A stretch of DNA of 64,000 nucleotides from Ehretia macrophylla (taxonomy: Eukaryota; Streptophyta; Magnoliopsida; Boraginales; Ehretiaceae), in assembly GCA_037974665.1 (NCBI GenBank), contig CM075775.1, forward strand, positions 42,682,152 to 42,746,151, given 5' to 3'. This document shows, in pieces, positions 35,784 through 48,211 of the stretch. Position 1 is the first letter of the stretch. Every line of letters starts with the position of its first letter. Below the pieces are notes generated by a model. That model did no database searches and had not been told where the DNA came from. It saw nothing but the letters and a program-made list of their open reading frames with translations. The translations under genes were made by a program, and so were the position numbers.

Positions 35784-38700
35784 ATGCCGCCACGTCGTGG
35801 TACTCAAGGTATAGGATCAGATGAAGAGGCAGCAGAACAGGGTCAGCAGCCGTTGCCTGAGCAGTTTATGGCTACCATGACTACTGCAGTAGACCGGATT
35901 ACACAGGTGCTGCATGAGCAGAGGCAGGACAGGAATAATAATCCCCAGGGAAATCTAGCTAATCCTAGTAGACAGGGGTATAGAGTTGAGAATAATCAGC
36001 TAGAGAAATTTCTGAGGCACGAGCCGGGAAAGTTCTTCGGAGAGCCGGATGATGAGGCGGCCGAGAGATGGATTAATCGTGTTGAGAAAATTTTCACTGC
36101 TTTGAGGTACACTGATGAGGCAAGAATAGATTATGCGTCATTCTTATTTGAGGGCGATGCAGAGCAGTGGTGGAATACTGTCAGATTGAGGTGGGATTGT
36201 GAGGATGTTCCACATTTATGGGATGATTTTGTGAGTGAGTTTCGGGACAAATATATTCCCGAGATGGCTATGGAAAGGAGGGAGGACGAGTTTGTGGCCC
36301 TGAAGCAGGGAAACATGACTGTTGCACAGTACGAGGCTAGGTTTGTTAGCCTGTCAAGGTATATGCCCGAGTTGGTACGGTCGGCTAGGAGGATGATTCA
36401 TAGGTTTGTCCGTGGGCTGAGAATGGACATACAGTTGCATTTGACTGGGCAGACCTACACTACTTTTCCCGAGGCATTTCAGGCAGCCTCGAAGTTTGAG
36501 AAACGGAAGGCTGAGATGTTAGCTGAGAGCAGTCAGCCGAGTAAGAAGCAGTATTTGGGCCAGAGCAGCCAGAGTCAGCCGAGGCAGTATCAGTCTTCTG
36601 CACAGGTTCCTCAGCAACGTCCATATTAGCCACAGCAGCAGATTCAGGCTAGGCCAGCTGTGACTAGACCCCAGCAGGGAGGTACAGTTTCTACTACTAC
36701 CAGAGCCCCAGCACCTACGGGAAACACTGCAGTTAGGCAAAATCAGCAGTGTAATTATTGTAATCGATCATGGCATATTGAGGCTAACTGCTGGAGGAAG
36801 AGTGGTAAATGTACGGGTTGTGGCAGTGATGACCATAGGGTGAGAGATTGCCCTAAGTATAACAATGTTCAGGGCTGTGGTGGAGGCCAAGGTGTTCAGA
36901 ATAGGGTTGCAGGTGCACGTCCAGCATAGAGAGTTCAGGCTAGGGTCTTTGCACTAGATGCGAAGGAGCTGCCCGATACTACAGCTATTGTGGAAGGTAC
37001 CTTTCTTCTCAATACTCAGCCAGTTAAAGTTTTGATTGATCCCGGAGCTACACATTCGTTTATAACTCCTGCATGTGCACGATCTGTGAATGTTTGCATT
37101 GATAAATTGCCGCATGAAGTTGAAGTTAGTACGCCTTTGGGTGCAAAATTTGTTACTGAGTCTATTTGCAAATCTTGTGATATATGCATTGAGAACCGTA
37201 AATTTCCTGCTGATTTAATTATATTGCCATTCTGTGACTTTGAAATCATTTTGGGAATGGACTGGTTGGGGAAGTACTATGCTCAGTTGGATTATAGAAC
37301 AAAGATTGTATATCTTCAAGTTCCTGACCTATCGGTACTAGAGATTGTTGGGAATTGCAGGGCTGCCCGAATTCCTCTTTTATCAGCGATCAAGACTTGT
37401 AAGTTGTTGAATAAGGGTTGTGAAGCTTACTTAGCTTATTTGATCAATCAGCCTATTGATAAGTTGAATTTGAATGAGGTTCCGATTGTTAGAGACTTCC
37501 CTGGTGTATTTCCCGAGGAATTACCGGGTTTACCACCGGATAGGGAGATTGAGTTCGTGATTGATCTTATGCCAGGCACTGCGCCAATTTCTAGGAGTCC
37601 TTATAGAATGGCATCGGCTGAACTTCAGGAGTTAAAAATTCAGCTTCAGAACTTGCTTGAGAAAGGGTTTATACAATCTAGTTCTTCGCCGTGGGGCGCA
37701 CCTGTGTTGTTTGTGAGAAAGAAAGACGGCACGCTACGGTTATGCATTGATTACAGGGGACTTAATCAAGTCACGATTAAGAACAAATACCCCTTGCCGT
37801 TGATTGAAGAATTGTTTGACCAGTTGCAGGGTGTGAGTGTTTACTCCAAATTTGACTTGAGGCAGGGTTACTATCAACTTAGAATTCGGAGTGACGATAT
37901 ATCGAAGACGACATTTAGGACTAGATATGGCCACTATGAATTTGTTGTTTAGCCGTTTGGTTTGACGAATGCACCAGCCGCATTCATGGACTTGATGCAG
38001 AGGGTTTTCCGACCTTACCTTGATCAATTTGTCGTGATCTTTATTGATGACATTTTAGTGTATTCGAAGAATGAGGCTGAACATGAGCAACACTTGAGGA
38101 TTGTGCTACAGACTTTGCAGGAAAACAAGCTTTTTGCTAAATTCAGCAAGTGCGAGTTCTGGTTGAATCAGATATCTTTTCTAGGCCATATCATTTCAGA
38201 TCGAAGAATTTCAGTAGACCCAGCTAAGATTGAAGTTGTTTCATCTTGGAAGAGACCTGAGACGGTGTCAGAGATTCGGAGTTTTCTTGGATTGGTAGGT
38301 TACTACTGGAGATTTGTTAAAGACTTTTCCAAAATTTCTGGACCTTTGAGCCAGTTGACTCGGAAGAAAGTTGCTTACAACTGGGATGCCAAGTGTGAAT
38401 CCAGTTTCCAAGAATTAAAAAAGAGATTAACTACAGCTCCTATACTAGCTTTACCTGAGGGAACAGAGAACTTTGTTGTCTACAATGATGCATCTAAAGA
38501 AGGTTTGGGCTGTGTTTTAATGCAGAATGGTAAGGTGATTGCTTATGCTTCCAGGAAGTTGAAACCTTATGAAGTCAATTACCCTACACATGATCTTGAG
38601 TTAGCTGCAGTTGTGTTTGCTTTGAAGAAGTGGCGTCATTACTTGTGGGGTTGCAGATTTGAAATTTTTACTGACCACAAGAGTCTCAAGTATTTGTTTT

Positions 38701-40403
38701 CACAGAAGGATCTGAATATGAGGCAGTGGATATGGCTAGAGCTATTGGGTGGTTACAACTGTTCTATTAACTACGTGCCAGGTAAGGCAAATGTTGTTGC
38801 TGATGCTTTGAGCCGAAAGGCTACTGTTGCAAGCTTAATTATCAAGGATTGGGAAACTTTGGAAGAAATTTGTTCATGGAAGCCAGAAACTACTGAGGTA
38901 GGGATTCGATTTGCTAGTTTACAGATTCAGTCAGGGTTGCTAGCACAGATCAGAGAGGCTCAGAAGACTGATTCTCACATCTTGAAGATCCAAGAAAAGT
39001 CAAAAGGGGGAGAGTCGGAGTTTAAATTACATGCATATGGTATCTTCAGATTCAGGGATAGAGTATGTGTTCCTGAGGATCCGACTTTGAAGAATGAGAT
39101 CCTGTCCGAGGCACATAATTCGAGGTATACCATTCACTCGGGCAGTACAAAAATGCATAGAGATTTGAAACAACACTTCTGGTGGAACAATATGAAGAGG
39201 GAGATTGCTGGGTATGTATCCAGATGTTTGACTTGTCAGAGGGTTAAAGTTGAGCATCAGAGGCCAGCCGGACTTCTACAGCCGTTGTCGATTCCGCAGT
39301 GGAAGTGGGTACATATAACAATGGACCTTGTGACCGATCTTCCTAGATCAACGAGAGGATGTGATTATGTTTGGGTTGTTATGGACCGCTTGACTAAAGT
39401 TACACATTTTATTCCCGTGAACAAACAGGATAGCCTTGATAAGCTAGCTGAACTTTATGTTGCTAATATTGTGAGATTGCATGGTGTGCCACAGAGTATA
39501 GTGTCAGATAGGGATCCCAGATTCATATCTCGTTTTTGGCAGAAGTTGCAAGAGGCCATGGGAACTAAATTGAGCTTCAGTACTGCATATCATCCACAAA
39601 CTGATAGCCAGTCTGAGAGAACCATCAGGATCTTGGAAGACATGCTTCGGGCATGTGTGCTTGACTTTGGGAAGAATTGGGAGAAGTTTTTGCCTTTAGC
39701 GGAGTTCGCCTACAACAATAGTTATCAATCTACTATAGGTATGGCTCCCTACGAGGCGTTGTATGGTCGGAAATGCAGATCCCCGTTATATTGGGAAGAG
39801 GTTTGAGAGATGAGAACAGTTGATCCGACTGTGTTACCTGAGATGATTAAGATGGTAGATAATGTTCACCTTATTCGCCAGCGTATGCTTACAGCTCAGA
39901 GTCGTCAAAAGAGTTATGCGGATAAGCACCGTCGGGATCTTGAGTTTGATTTGGGAGATTGGGTGTTTCTTAAGATTTCTCCACGGAAGGGATTGATTCG
40001 GCACGGTAAGAGCGGGAAGCTTAGTCCCAGGTATGTGGGTTCGTATGAGATCATTGAAAAGGTAGGTCCTTTGGCTTATCGATTAGCTTTGCCTCCGAGC
40101 TTGTCGAGACTGCACGATGTGTTCCACGTGTCTATGTTAAAGAAGTACCATCTAGACCCTTCACATGTACTTGAACCAGAGCCTTTGCAGATTGAAGAGA
40201 AGTTGTCTTATGAAGAGAAACCGATTCGAATTGTGGATCGGAAAGTTCAGGAGCTTCGCAGGAAGAGTATTCCGTTAGTAAAGGTTCTGTGGAATCATCA
40301 TGGATTTGAGGAAGCAACTTGGGAAAGAGAGGACCAGGTTCGGGATCAGTATCCGGAGTTGTTTGTTGACCAGGTAGGAATTGCGTGGGTGCAATTGTTT
40401 TAA
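35784..40403 (+). pseudogene. gag-pol region of the Tekay element
   Basis: Domains in order with rough positions. Capsid-like gag at 35.8-36.6 kb, with the retrotransposon gag motif FLFEGDAEQWWNTV. CCHC zinc knuckles at 36.75-36.87 kb (CNYCNRSWHIEANC, CTGCGSDDHRVRDC). Aspartic protease at 37.0-37.3 kb ([14 protein letters not shown]). Reverse transcriptase at 37.6-38.3 kb ([31 protein letters not shown]). RNase H at 38.4-38.8 kb ([21 protein letters not shown]). Integrase at 39.0-39.8 kb with an HHCC-type zinc segment, [20 protein letters not shown] and [14 protein letters not shown] GPxY-like region follows, and a C-terminal chromodomain lies near 40.2-40.37 kb (VKVLWNHHGFEEATWE), which in chromoviruses steers insertion into heterochromatin. 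About four interruptions break it. Only one strand and one long region are involved, as is usual for Tekay. Confidence 0.97.
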
Positions 40404-40414
40404 GGGGGAGAGGG
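40401..40414 (+). promoter_or_regulatory. Polypurine tract of the Tekay element
   Basis: TAAGGGGGAGAGGG abuts the 3' LTR; it primes plus-strand DNA synthesis in LTR elements. Its upstream context GCAATTGTTTTAAGGGGG is shared with the non-autonomous element. Confidence 0.9.
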
Positions 40415-42677
40415 TGTAATACCCGAGCCCGGAATATGAAAATTCCTTGTTTATTATTTTGAAAATTATATTTCCTTAAATTCTTTGAGAATTAATTGTT
40501 ACTTTCTCGCTGTCGCAACGTGCATTGCATTTAGGGAGCGATAGCTAGAGAACAGTTTCTAGTCCTCAGCAAATAGTGAAACTAGTATTTAGATGACTTA
40601 AATTTTATATTTTAATTGTTGCTAGCTTTAATTAATCTTTCCTTAGCTAAAATGGCTTTAAAATGCACAAAATAAGGGCCTTTGACCAAGTTTTAAGTGG
40701 TTTGACCTAGGCCTTTTACCATTTGACCACTTAGCACTTAAATAAGCTTTTAACTTAGCAAAATAAAAAAAAATAGCAGCTAAACAGCAAGAGCAGGTCA
40801 TGAGCTTCATAGGAAAAAAAAAACCTTTCAACCTTCCAATCGATCAATCTTCGCGTGAGCTCATGCAGGGTGGTTTCCGAGGTGACTAGCGTTGTTTTCC
40901 TAGCGACTAGGAGTGCCTAAGGTGAGGGAATCATGTTATTTGCGCATTTAAATGTTTAGTGTATCAACTTTGCAATTTTTAGATTTTATCCGTAGATTGT
41001 TGTTTAAATCATTTTGATGCTTCTAGAATGTTCCTTGGCAATTGTAGAACGTGTATTTATAGCTTTTTAACATTTTCTACAGTTAAATGTTGAGATTGTA
41101 GTTTAAACTAGTTGTTGAATAGTGTTTTGTGAATAGTAAACCCTTGGAACGATGAAGTTGTTCCGTTATGCTGTCCGTTGATGTAGAATTGTGCTAGGTG
41201 TGCTAGAATGCCTAAATGCATGATTTGTTTGGGTTGCGTAATGGAAAAAACGGGAATTAAGCCTTGTTGAAAGTCGGGGTCATTTAGGTCGAGTTTATCA
41301 TTTTCTCGTTTTGTGTGTTGGCATTGTTTCGGGAGGCCATGGAAGCACTTTTGGTGCGATTATGGCGTTGGTTGGGTGTTTGGTTGGTATAGTTGTAGTT
41401 CAAACGAGAAAGGGAGAAATCGGGGCTTTGCGCGAGTTCTAGGGTAAAGTAAGGTTTCAGGGTCTTTAGACGTGCCTTATGGTGACCTAGGAGGGTTGGC
41501 GAAGTCGGTTTCCAGAACTCATGGCTCATTTGGAAATGGTAGTGTTTTGATAGTTGGGGCCGATTTGTGTTTTTGCTTGTTTTCTTGATTTTATGCCTAT
41601 AGAATGCTTAGGGTTGCTTGAAATACTTGTTTGAATTGATTTGGATTGAAATGCTTATCAATTGTTACTATTGCGTGGGAGAGTAACCTACTTTGTTATT
41701 CTCCCACGTGTGGCTTTATCGCTTGTTTATCGCCTTGTATCGAGTCTTGCATTGCATAGTGTCTTGCGCGTGAGTGATGGGCCTCTCTGGGTAGCCTCGG
41801 GTTGCCAGTGTTGGTTGCTCTAGCTCCGCTGCTATTCCCTCTTCTCGCTTGGGTTGCCTCCCAGGGAGTTTTGGGTCGTAGGTTGATGGATACTTCCGGG
41901 GTATTCCAAACTGGTGTTATAAAATGGTTTGGACCGGCGCGTCGTCATCGAATTCGTGTTTGAAAGTTGCTCGTGAAAAGAGTATCGTATCCTTTGAATG
42001 AGTGTTTGCAGCTTTAAATACTTGCCTTGCTTTATTGTTGGCTTTGTGGTATCTCTGTATGATATTTGTATGTAGTGCTTGACTAATTGCATTGCATACT
42101 CCTCTCATCTCCGTCCTTGAGACCAATTGCCCTCGCTGAGCAATAGTTTTTGTTCATTCCTCTCTATACTATATTTTTTACAGGAGTAGTTGAAGCAGAA
42201 CCTATCGAGGTAATAGAGGAGGAGGAGCAGGTGGAGGTGTTTCCGTGATAGCACTTCTCTGCTTTGCTGGTGGTTGGTTACCAGATTTTGTGCGAGCCTT
42301 GCTTGGATGTCGCTTAATTTTGAGGCTTGTAGCCTTGTATGTATATTCTAGTTGAGGCCTCTACGGTCTTATGTTGTATAAGTTGAAAGAATGTAAAGTT
42401 GTAAACTTATACCCTTGTGACTAGTAAGGAAATGCATGCTAATGGAATTGATTAGTGGCATAAATACTTGTGTAGTATGCATATCATTTTTGGGTTGCAA
42501 AGTTGGTTAATAAGAAATGTATGTTTCAAGGAAAGTTGGCTTGTTTGAGTTGTTTTATGGCTTTCCCAAGTATTAAGTTGGTTTTAGGGTTTTCGGATTG
42601 TCCGCGGTACAGAGGAGACTCCGTCCGTGTGTTGGGTCCGGGCTTGGCCTTTTACGGGGTCGGGTCGGGGCGTGACA
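40415..42677 (+). repeat. 3' LTR of the Tekay element
   Basis: 2,263 bp, TGTAATACCCGAGCCC to GGTCGGGGCGTGACA, about 97% identical to the 5' LTR by eye. Confidence 0.96.
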
Positions 42678-42682
42678 CACAT

Positions 42683-44595
42683 TCATAGGTTGTTAGAGAG
42701 GTTTGGATAGGACATTGAAAGCTTAGCTTAGGAAGGAAAAGAACTTCTTGCACAATGGAAAGAAGAAGTTGTTAAAGAAGGAGCAGTTTTTGAGGAAGTA
42801 TCCAATTCCCAATGGTATCGTATAATAAGAGAGAGGGTAGCTAGGATGAAGGCTAGCCCAGTTTCACCTTGATTCTACTTATTTTGTTGCCTTTACTGTC
42901 GAGATTCTGTTGATGTTCAGTCTACCTTCGTACAAGATCGAAGAAATAAGGTTTTTTCTCATTCTTAAACTTTGTTCATACGGATGAAATAAAAAAGGCC
43001 ATATAATATAACTGGCAGCTTTAATTAATGAAAAGAAAAGCGAAGGCCCGCCATCAGCTAGCATTGTGCTTTGGAATCGATTTCTTATCAAGGGCCGATT
43101 GATAATGTGATTAGCCTTTTCTTAACTGATTGAGATGTATATCGATCAGCGGAAGCCACTCTTTATGCAAGACTTTGATATCCCCTCTCTTTAAAATGAA
43201 AAGTAAGAGGTCTTCGAGCCTCCTACGCAATCTATGGCAGGACTGCCTGTCTCTACTTCTATGACTCCATATAAGAGATCCAGTTCTGTCATTAGCTCTA
43301 TGATTTGTTGAATAGTGCACTTCTCCTCTTTTATTTTTGGGAAAGGAAGGGAATCGTGTACTGAGCTAGCCTGCCTTGAACTTGAAGTAGGCAGTCTCTC
43401 CTATATCTGACAGCTTTAACTGGCCTTGTTACAACAAATACTACAAAGAAATTGCCATAGATCGAAACTTATTCCAGGCTTAGTATCTCCGGATAAACCC
43501 TATAAAAGAAGACGAGTCATAAAGGGAAAAATCTAACAATTGAAGGGGATCACATCCTAACGCACCTAGAAAGAGAGGCGTTGAACCAACTGGCAATAGT
43601 GAAGAAAAAGGCTTTACCCAATGATACGAATGTGGAAAGATCAAGATGTGATAATCATGTAGATAGATTGGCTTATTCTGTGTAGCAGTACTTTCTTTAA
43701 GGGGATAGAGCCTCATAATTTCCTTGCTCCCTCCGCTGGAAAGACGGAGACCTAAAAGTGATATTTGTAGGCCGACCTTGGGATTGTGATACGGTTCGAC
43801 TTAGCCTTGATAGGCGAATGTAATATAGTTTATTAAAAAGTTTTTTAGTATGGCCTATCTGAACGAACTATTCCTTTATGTCTGCTACTATCCGAGGGAA
43901 GCAAACTCTTTCCTATTGACTTCTTTTCGTGCCATAAGTAATATTCTCTGGTTAAGTCTTTCTTTTCATTATCTGTATGAGCCAGGTGCATTGCTTTACT
44001 AAAACCCTGTGATATTGACATGACGGCCGCATCTCCTCGTATAAGGAGGCCCCTGAAATTGAAGGACAGGGCATCGATCATTGTCAAATCAAGGGGAGGG
44101 AAACTATGAATACATTGATTATCTGGGTCCGTCTAGTCTGGGTAAGAGCTCATTTGTTGCCTTAAGTAGAGCTGGGCACTACCAAAAGACCAAAGGCGGG
44201 CTAGTACGTGTCAAGTGATGACGACGCCGTAGTACTTCGATCTGGAGTGGCCCATTCCTGATAATAAGACTCCTCTGATCGAAGTCCTTGAGTTACCCGT
44301 TTAGCTTCTAAACCCGAAACCCACCAACGATTCCACCTTTCGTCAAACGCGAGGAAAAACCTCTTTCAAAATCACCCGACAACCCTTCTGCCAAAGAAAA
44401 GAATAGTAAGCCAGAAAGAAAGGCATTTTATGAATGTTTCATTCAGTGTCTCAAAAGGCGTGTAAAGGGCTTTCTTTAACACATGAGTTATACTGAGTAC
44501 TAAGTGAATTATGGACCACTTCGCCACGACGAACAAAACCAATGGTAGTAAAAACAGATGTCTAGTCTCGGTTTAGCCCAACGCTACATGGTTAT
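42683..44595. other. Spacer right of the Tekay element, no gene recognised
   Basis: About 1.9 kb of mitochondrial-type spacer. Joined to 32516-33206, it would restore the pre-insertion locus; no known gene is seen across that junction. Short frames only. Confidence 0.45.
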
Positions 44596-44690
44596 GTAGC
44601 TCTTATGGGATTCAAACCCATGATACAAGAAGGTTGTATATAGATCTAAAAAATCAGTGTCTTAAGCCCACCCAAAAGGCTAGTTGGTAG
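44596..44690 (-). pseudogene. trnS: Degenerate mitochondrial trnS(GCU)-like relic
   Basis: The minus strand reads GGCTTAAGACACTG, then a long variable arm ATACAA-CCTTC-TTGTAT, then a perfect T arm ATGGGTTTGAATCCCAT. These parts, in this order and spacing, match the class II plant mitochondrial serine tRNA. The anticodon position has decayed (poly-T in place of GCT) and the acceptor ends do not pair well, so it is not a working tRNA. My identification rests on memory of the family, not an alignment. Confidence 0.55.
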
Positions 44691-44751
44691 AGCAATCAAT
44701 TTATCTGAATAAAGGTAGGTTCGAATCCTACTTTGGGTTCAAATTCGAATA
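44678..44751 (+). pseudogene. tRNA-like relic, identity unclear
   Basis: A candidate cloverleaf has acceptor halves ACCCAAA and TTTGGGT, a D-loop stretch AGTTGGTAGAGCA, and a perfect T arm GTAGGTTCGAATCCTAC. The anticodon arm does not fold. The T arm resembles plant organelle tRNA-Asn. It lies directly beside, and partly overlaps, the opposite-strand trnS relic, so the acceptor match may be chance. Confidence 0.35.
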
Positions 44752-46499
44752 GAAAGAAGGCCATCGACCTCTCATTCTGGCTATTCAACCTCTTCTGAAT
44801 ACATATTCTAAATACCCCAGACTCCCCTAACGGATAAGAGAACTAGTCTGTTATGATAGCTTTCCATCGTTTCACTTCGGTAGAGGCAGCAGCTTCAAGC
44901 AAGTAGACTGACTAATATGAGATTGAGCGAGGAAATGACAAAGCCAAGGCTAACTCTTTCTCCTATGCTAGTTAATCATATGCCATCCTTAGAGTGCAAC
45001 AGGGACACCTTTAAAGGAGAGTGACCCACCTCTTTAAGATGGGCCTCATCGCTTGCTGAATCACTTGTCTGCAATGACGGGCTAACTTTACTCTAAGAGA
45101 TATAGGAAGTAGAACGTTCAGCGGGTGACCCTTGCCTGGCTTGATGGGAAATCGAATAGATTGATTTGTATTTTCCCGAATTCACTGCCAAATGAGAGGA
45201 AGGAGTCAGAACGGAAGTTGTGGCATTTCATTCAGTCCTCGTTCTCATATAGTTTCATACCGCTGCCAGAACCTCTAAATCTCATAAGAGAAGAAAGCGT
45301 AAAAAAGAAAGATAAGGAGGGCTAGCGTTCTCGTCTATCTTGGTATTTGTATTGATGAATCAGTTGGTATCTTGTATAAAGTAGGGGGACTTTGTCATAT
45401 ATATATAAGTCATAGACTAAGCTATTTGAGAGGCTAACCAGAAATATCTTATTAAGAGAACTGAGTTCGATTCGATTATAGGCTAGATTGGATTCACGCT
45501 ATGCTAGTTGCGTATAGAAGTTCGAAGAAGCATCAATTTTATATAGAAACTTGTATTTTATAGAAAAAGTTAGTGTGCCAGGCAAGGAAACATATCATAT
45601 AGATAGAAGGGATACCGCCTAAGCTGAGTTATAAGCTCTGACACGATGACTCTCGAATCCAGGCTTGCACGTATAAAGGAGGTGCGAGGTTACGCTCCCG
45701 TAGCCTGTCTGTCCGTCACTCTAAAGTCGTCGAGGAGTGTCTTAGGTACGTAACCCTAGCTTGACTTCTGCTCTCCGAGTTATAAGCCATGTAGTGCCCG
45801 CCAAGCACTTAATCGACACCCAACAGTTCGTGAATGAGATTGTGTTAAGTGCCGCTCTAGCGCCTGTAACCTTCCCATAGCACAGTTGAGTCGAAACCGA
45901 CAATGACAATACCCCTCCAAATGTCCGAAGGTCTAAAATGAGGCACTTAGAAGAGACCGAATCGGATGACTCTCTATATCAACTTCTTCAGGGCCCTTTC
46001 CTATTCTACTTTTTTAATAGCGTTAGAAAGGAATTTACAGTTGATTTCGCAGAATCACCAACGTCTATTTACTTGAACGAGTGAAGTTTTCACCCCAATC
46101 TCGATCCATATCCAGATCATCCAGTCAGTTTGTTCAGAAGCCCTCGTATCATCAATCCCGATTCCTGGAACACTCATTCTGTGGCCCGTGTGTGGCATAG
46201 GGACATACGTGATTGGTACCAGCCATCATAGAGGATAACCCCGGCTTTCTTTACATATGAGCATTCGTGTGATCCCCCGATGCGCTATAAAGAAGGTTTA
46301 ATGCAGCCCTTCGGGGTGAGAAGAGGAAAGAGCTCTTGTCTTGAGTACAATATTTTTGAAGTTTCACTATATGTCAGTTGCCACCATCCAGCGTTAGTAA
46401 CCCTAATGACTGGATAAACGGATGACACATGTTCAGAGTGAAATAGTAATGTTTTGACTGAGTAGTGTGTTTCCTTCATCACTTAGGATTGTAATTGTC
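44752..46499. other. Spacer, no gene recognised
   Basis: About 1.7 kb. The stretch 45640-46000 is less AT-rich than its surroundings and lacks long frames, as a structured RNA or virus leader might, but I could not assign it. Confidence 0.4.
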
Positions 46500-47070
46500 C
46501 GATGGCAGAAAGTTTTAGAAGATTCTCGGGTACTAAGATCATTTCTATCAAACGAGATCTTAATACTCACCAATGGCCTGAACAAGGAAATATGTATTGC
46601 CGCCTACTTGTTCGCCAAATAGGTAACCTATTTGGGTGGAAAGAGCAGATATTTACATCTTGCGCTTTATCTTAAGCAGTGTAATACTTGTCACATGACT
46701 GCCTATGGTGGCGTCAATCAACCTAATGGTTCTTTATCTGTCCCTGTCTCTCTAACGCGGTCAGGTTATCCTAGGATTATTCCTTCTTTTCACAGAAAGA
46801 TGATCATTCGAAAAGATGATCGTGCTGATGTATTAGTTCATCTTTATTGTTCTTTCTTCAGTTTAGCCTAAATTAAAGTATTGGTTAAGCGTGCAGATAA
46901 GAAGCTTTTTGAGCCAATCATCAGTCCGATTAAGGATATGGATAGGGTATGTGGTCGTGTAAGTCAAGTGAAATGTGACTTAGTTAAGATCATGGACCGT
47001 TATCTACCCTGGCTGTCCACTATACCCCTTGAACTAGGGTTGGTGTGGCTGGCTATGACCTTCTAGGCTT
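46500..47070 (+). pseudogene. Second mitovirus RdRp fossil, N-terminal part (Mitoviridae)
   Basis: The plus strand encodes the front of a mitovirus polymerase: NMYCRLLVRQIGNLFGWK (about 46600), HLALYLKQCNTC (about 46660), the hallmark SVPVSLTRSGYPRIIPSFHR (about 46740-46795), IRKDDRADVLVHLY (about 46810-46850), then FEPIISPIKDMDRVCGRV (about 46910-46960) and RYLPWLSTIPLELGL (about 46995-47040). In the region where it overlaps the fossil at 5902-7575 the sequences clearly differ (IPLELGL against IPLLQGI), so the two come from different viruses or old lineages. It is broken a few times. The catalytic palm motifs are not seen downstream. Confidence 0.88.
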
Positions 47071-47675
47071 GAGACTTCATGGGTAAGAGTTGGCTCTTTT
47101 GGTCAGACTATCCCATGCTTTGTTTGGAGGGGCGTACAGAAGAAATGAGTGATTGTCTCTCAGCTCGGGTATTCTGTAAGTTCACTTTATTCATGAAGGC
47201 ATAATTCTTTCCCATCCGGTGGGAAAGTGGATGCAGAATTTTCGGTCTTAGTCTTTGATCCTTATGGTAAAAAAGATTATAACTAGAAATTTCATAAGAG
47301 AAGACAACTGTTAGCGCAAGTTGGATCCTAGCGTAGATTCCTACTGTCCCTATTGAATGATCGAGTAGCTTCGACTTCACCTTTTGTCAAAATTTGGTTC
47401 GTGTTCAGTATACCGTTGTTCAAGATCGATAAGAATACGATAAGTTCATATTCTCCAGATTTGATTATAAACCAGGTAATGAGGGTCCGAAGGAGAAAGC
47501 ATAAGCTACCTCGTTCGTGCTCCCGTCTTTCCCGCTGCCATCTCCGGTGGATGCCCCTCTTTCACTTAAAGGCAGATAGGGCACTTAGCCAACCTTTCAG
47601 ATTGAATAAAGTTACTAAGCTAGTCACCTCACTTCTCTTTCTTACCCTATCCAATCTTTTAGATGGAATAAAGTT
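47071..47675. other. Spacer with a 67-bp tandem duplication next to the 536-bp repeat
   Basis: The segment AATAAAGTTACTAAGCTAGTCACC with the following TCTTTCTTACCCTA appears at about 47605-47650 and again from about 47666. The start of the 536-bp repeat has therefore been partly duplicated in tandem. Whether mitovirus-like sequence continues into 47071-47400 is unclear. Confidence 0.5.
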
Positions 47676-48211
47676 ACTAAGCTAGTCACCTTACCTCTTT
47701 TTCTTACCCTACTTCTTAGTAGTAGGAAACCGTTCTTTCTCGCCTTTCTTCCAGCTTTTTCCTCATAAAGGTCTAATAGAGTGACGCTTTCTTAGTACAT
47801 TGCCTTTCATTACCAACCTGTCGTTTTACAGCACAAAGTTACCTAATGTTCGCTACTACTAAGAAGGGCAGAGAGATGTTAACCTTTCGCTATTTGTAAG
47901 CACTCTCCTAGTTTTGACCTAATGAGCTTTCTTTACGTTGAGTTAACCCGACGAGTTTGCCTAGATGCCTAGTAAAAAATGAGCATGTGGGAAAGAGCTG
48001 GAGATCATGAAAAGCATTTCCACATAAGGAGGTAGGCGGCTGGGAAGCTTTGCTTCTAGAATGTCGACTATATAGGAACATATGTTTTATAGGTTGATTA
48101 TAATTCTTGCTGCCCGCTCGATTTCGAGATGTTCCCGAGAAGAAAGAGCTCGCAAGAAAGCTCGTCAGTGGAAATTTGATTCTCGATTATGAGGTTTGAA
48201 GATGCTCAACC
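47676..48211 (+). repeat. 536-bp dispersed direct repeat, copy 2
   Basis: Same orientation as 5132-5666 and about 94% identical by eye. The 75-codon frame present in copy 1 is interrupted here. Sequence beyond GAAGATGCTC differs between the two copies. Confidence 0.85.

Larger units (their letters stand above)
33207..42677 (+). mobile_element. Full-length Tekay/Del-type Ty3-gypsy retrotransposon (chromovirus), 9.5 kb
   Basis: The LTRs are 33207-35471 and 40415-42677 (TGTAATACCCGAGCC to GGTCGGGGCGTGACA), with the target duplication CACAT at 33202-33206 and 42678-42682. A primer site for initiator-Met tRNA (TGATATCAGAGC) is at 35480-35491 and a polypurine tract (TAAGGGGGAGAGGG) at 40401-40414. 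Between them is one gag-pol region in the order capsid, zinc knuckle, protease, reverse transcriptase, RNase H, integrase, chromodomain. That domain order and the LTRs above 2 kb fit the Tekay/Del clade. The structure is complete, but the coding region is broken about four times, so it looks dead. The LTRs differ by about 3% by eye, which at the usual grass rate would mean roughly one million years; both numbers are rough. Confidence 0.97.
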
